64,000 bases of DNA from Candidatus Kosakonia sp. 282A-S69 (GTDB taxonomy: Bacteria > Pseudomonadota > Gammaproteobacteria > Enterobacterales > Enterobacteriaceae). The translations under genes were made by a program, and so were the position numbers. The notes below the pieces were generated by a model. The model ran no database searches. It was not told the DNA's origin and saw only the letters and a program-made list of their open reading frames with translations. Below, in pieces: positions 63,610 through 64,000 of the stretch. The stretch spans positions 1 through 64,000 of the forward strand of contig NZ_JAROAU010000001.1 in assembly GCF_029433855.1 (NCBI RefSeq). The letters are read 5' to 3'. How positions within the stretch are numbered: the stretch's first letter is position 1; each line of letters begins with the position of its first letter.

Positions 63610-64000
63610 ATGTACGATTATCAAGAAGGCAATAAATTCAGGAATTATAACGACCCGGAAGTCTATGACTCTGCCGAGGATGCGGCAGAGGGAAAACGCC
63701 GGAGAGAGAGGCAACACCACCCCTCTCCAGCAGCACCCGAGCCAGAGATGAGCAATACCGATCCCGTTGGCTGCACCCTGCTGCTTTTACCCAGCCTCTG
63801 TTTTTATGGCTTCTGTATTTATCCGGCAATGGGTGCGTCTGCCATGCTGGCGCTCTCCCCCCAGCCGCTACGCTTGATTGGTCTGGTGTGTTACAGCGCC
63901 TGGTGGGTTATCTCCACCATTTTGCTACTGCCGTGCCTGCTGACGCCGCTTATGACCAATAAAGTGGTGGCAGGGGTTATCACCTTTATTCTGATGTTTC
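63610..64000 (+). CDS. Unknown membrane protein, divergent from the NACHT gene (3' end beyond window)
   Basis: Open from ATG 63610 to the window edge without a stop (130 codons seen). The N-terminal 50 residues are very polar and charged (MYDYQEGNKFRNYNDPEVYD, then EGKRRRERQHH and a Pro-rich stretch). Hydrophobic segments follow at about 53-80 (CTLLLLPSLCFYGFCIY), 88-108 (WWVISTILLLP) and 117 onward (VVAGVITFILMF). I do not recognise the family. It is divergent from the NACHT gene with 266 bases between the starts, so shared regulation is plausible. The ribosome site (AAGGGA) is moderate. Confidence 0.65.
   Translation, partial: MYDYQEGNKFRNYNDPEVYDSAEDAAEGKRRRERQHHPSPAAPEPEMSNTDPVGCTLLLLPSLCFYGFCIYPAMGASAMLALSPQPLRLIGLVCYSAWWVISTILLLPCLLTPLMTNKVVAGVITFILMF

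Noticed and set aside
60287-64000. Avs-type or known bNACHT defence gene assignment
   Set aside because: The NTPase motifs fit, but the effector and repeat-sensor domains of those named families are not recognisable, so I do not assign a named system.

Overview
The window is a chromosomal segment of a member of the Enterobacteriaceae, of the Enterobacter/Klebsiella/Kosakonia type. Gene content, order and most protein lengths follow the Escherichia coli lysV to yfgG segment almost gene for gene, and REP/BIME repeats of the enteric type (GCCGGAT...ATCCGGC) lie between genes. The species cannot be fixed from sequence reading alone.

Layout: 1-73 is the end of a tRNA-Lys gene. 106-762 holds a tandem REP pair and a FlxA-like gene behind a sigma-28-like promoter. 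753-8202 carries yfeR, yfeH, ypeB, ligA, zipA, cysZ and cysK (transport, DNA ligation, division, cysteine synthesis). 8320-11168 is the general PTS operon ptsH-ptsI-crr. 11216-16891 has pdxK, cysM and the sulfate/thiosulfate ABC transporter cysPTWA. 17056-21105 has yfeX, yfeY, ypeA, amiA and hemF. 21106-21600 is a gene-free, REP-bounded structured stretch at the place where E. coli has the eut operon. 21601-27133 is central carbon metabolism (maeB, talA, tktB). 27171-31945 has an unnamed periplasmic protein, ypfG, nudK and aegA. 32395-38479 has acrD, the 19-residue ypfM, yffB, dapE, ypfN and ypfH. 38557-45506 has tmcA, ypfJ, purC, bamC, dapA, gcvR and bcp. 45571-53563 has perM, bepA, yfgD, hda, uraA, upp, purM and purN. 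53857-60232 has ppk, ppx, yfgF and yfgG.

Several clusters act together. CysZ, CysPTWA, CysK and CysM take up and fix sulfur. PtsH, PtsI and Crr relay phosphate to sugar transporters. PurC, PurM and PurN belong to purine synthesis, and purC and purM each have a PurR-like operator. UraA and Upp salvage uracil. Ppk and Ppx make and degrade polyphosphate. DapA and DapE make lysine/diaminopimelate. BamC, BepA and YfeY belong to the outer-membrane and envelope-stress set. Blocks that E. coli carries in this interval (xap genes, yfeK/yfeS, ucpA and mur genes, eut, narQ, hyf, yfgH/yfgI) are missing at their usual places.

The accessory part is the right end. From 60287 onward the E. coli order stops, and a 1018-residue membrane-embedded NACHT-type NTPase is encoded on the minus strand. 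A divergent membrane protein of unknown function starts at 63610 and runs off the window. This pair is the best candidate here for an undescribed system, possibly a membrane-acting STAND/NACHT defence or stress module, but that role is inference only.
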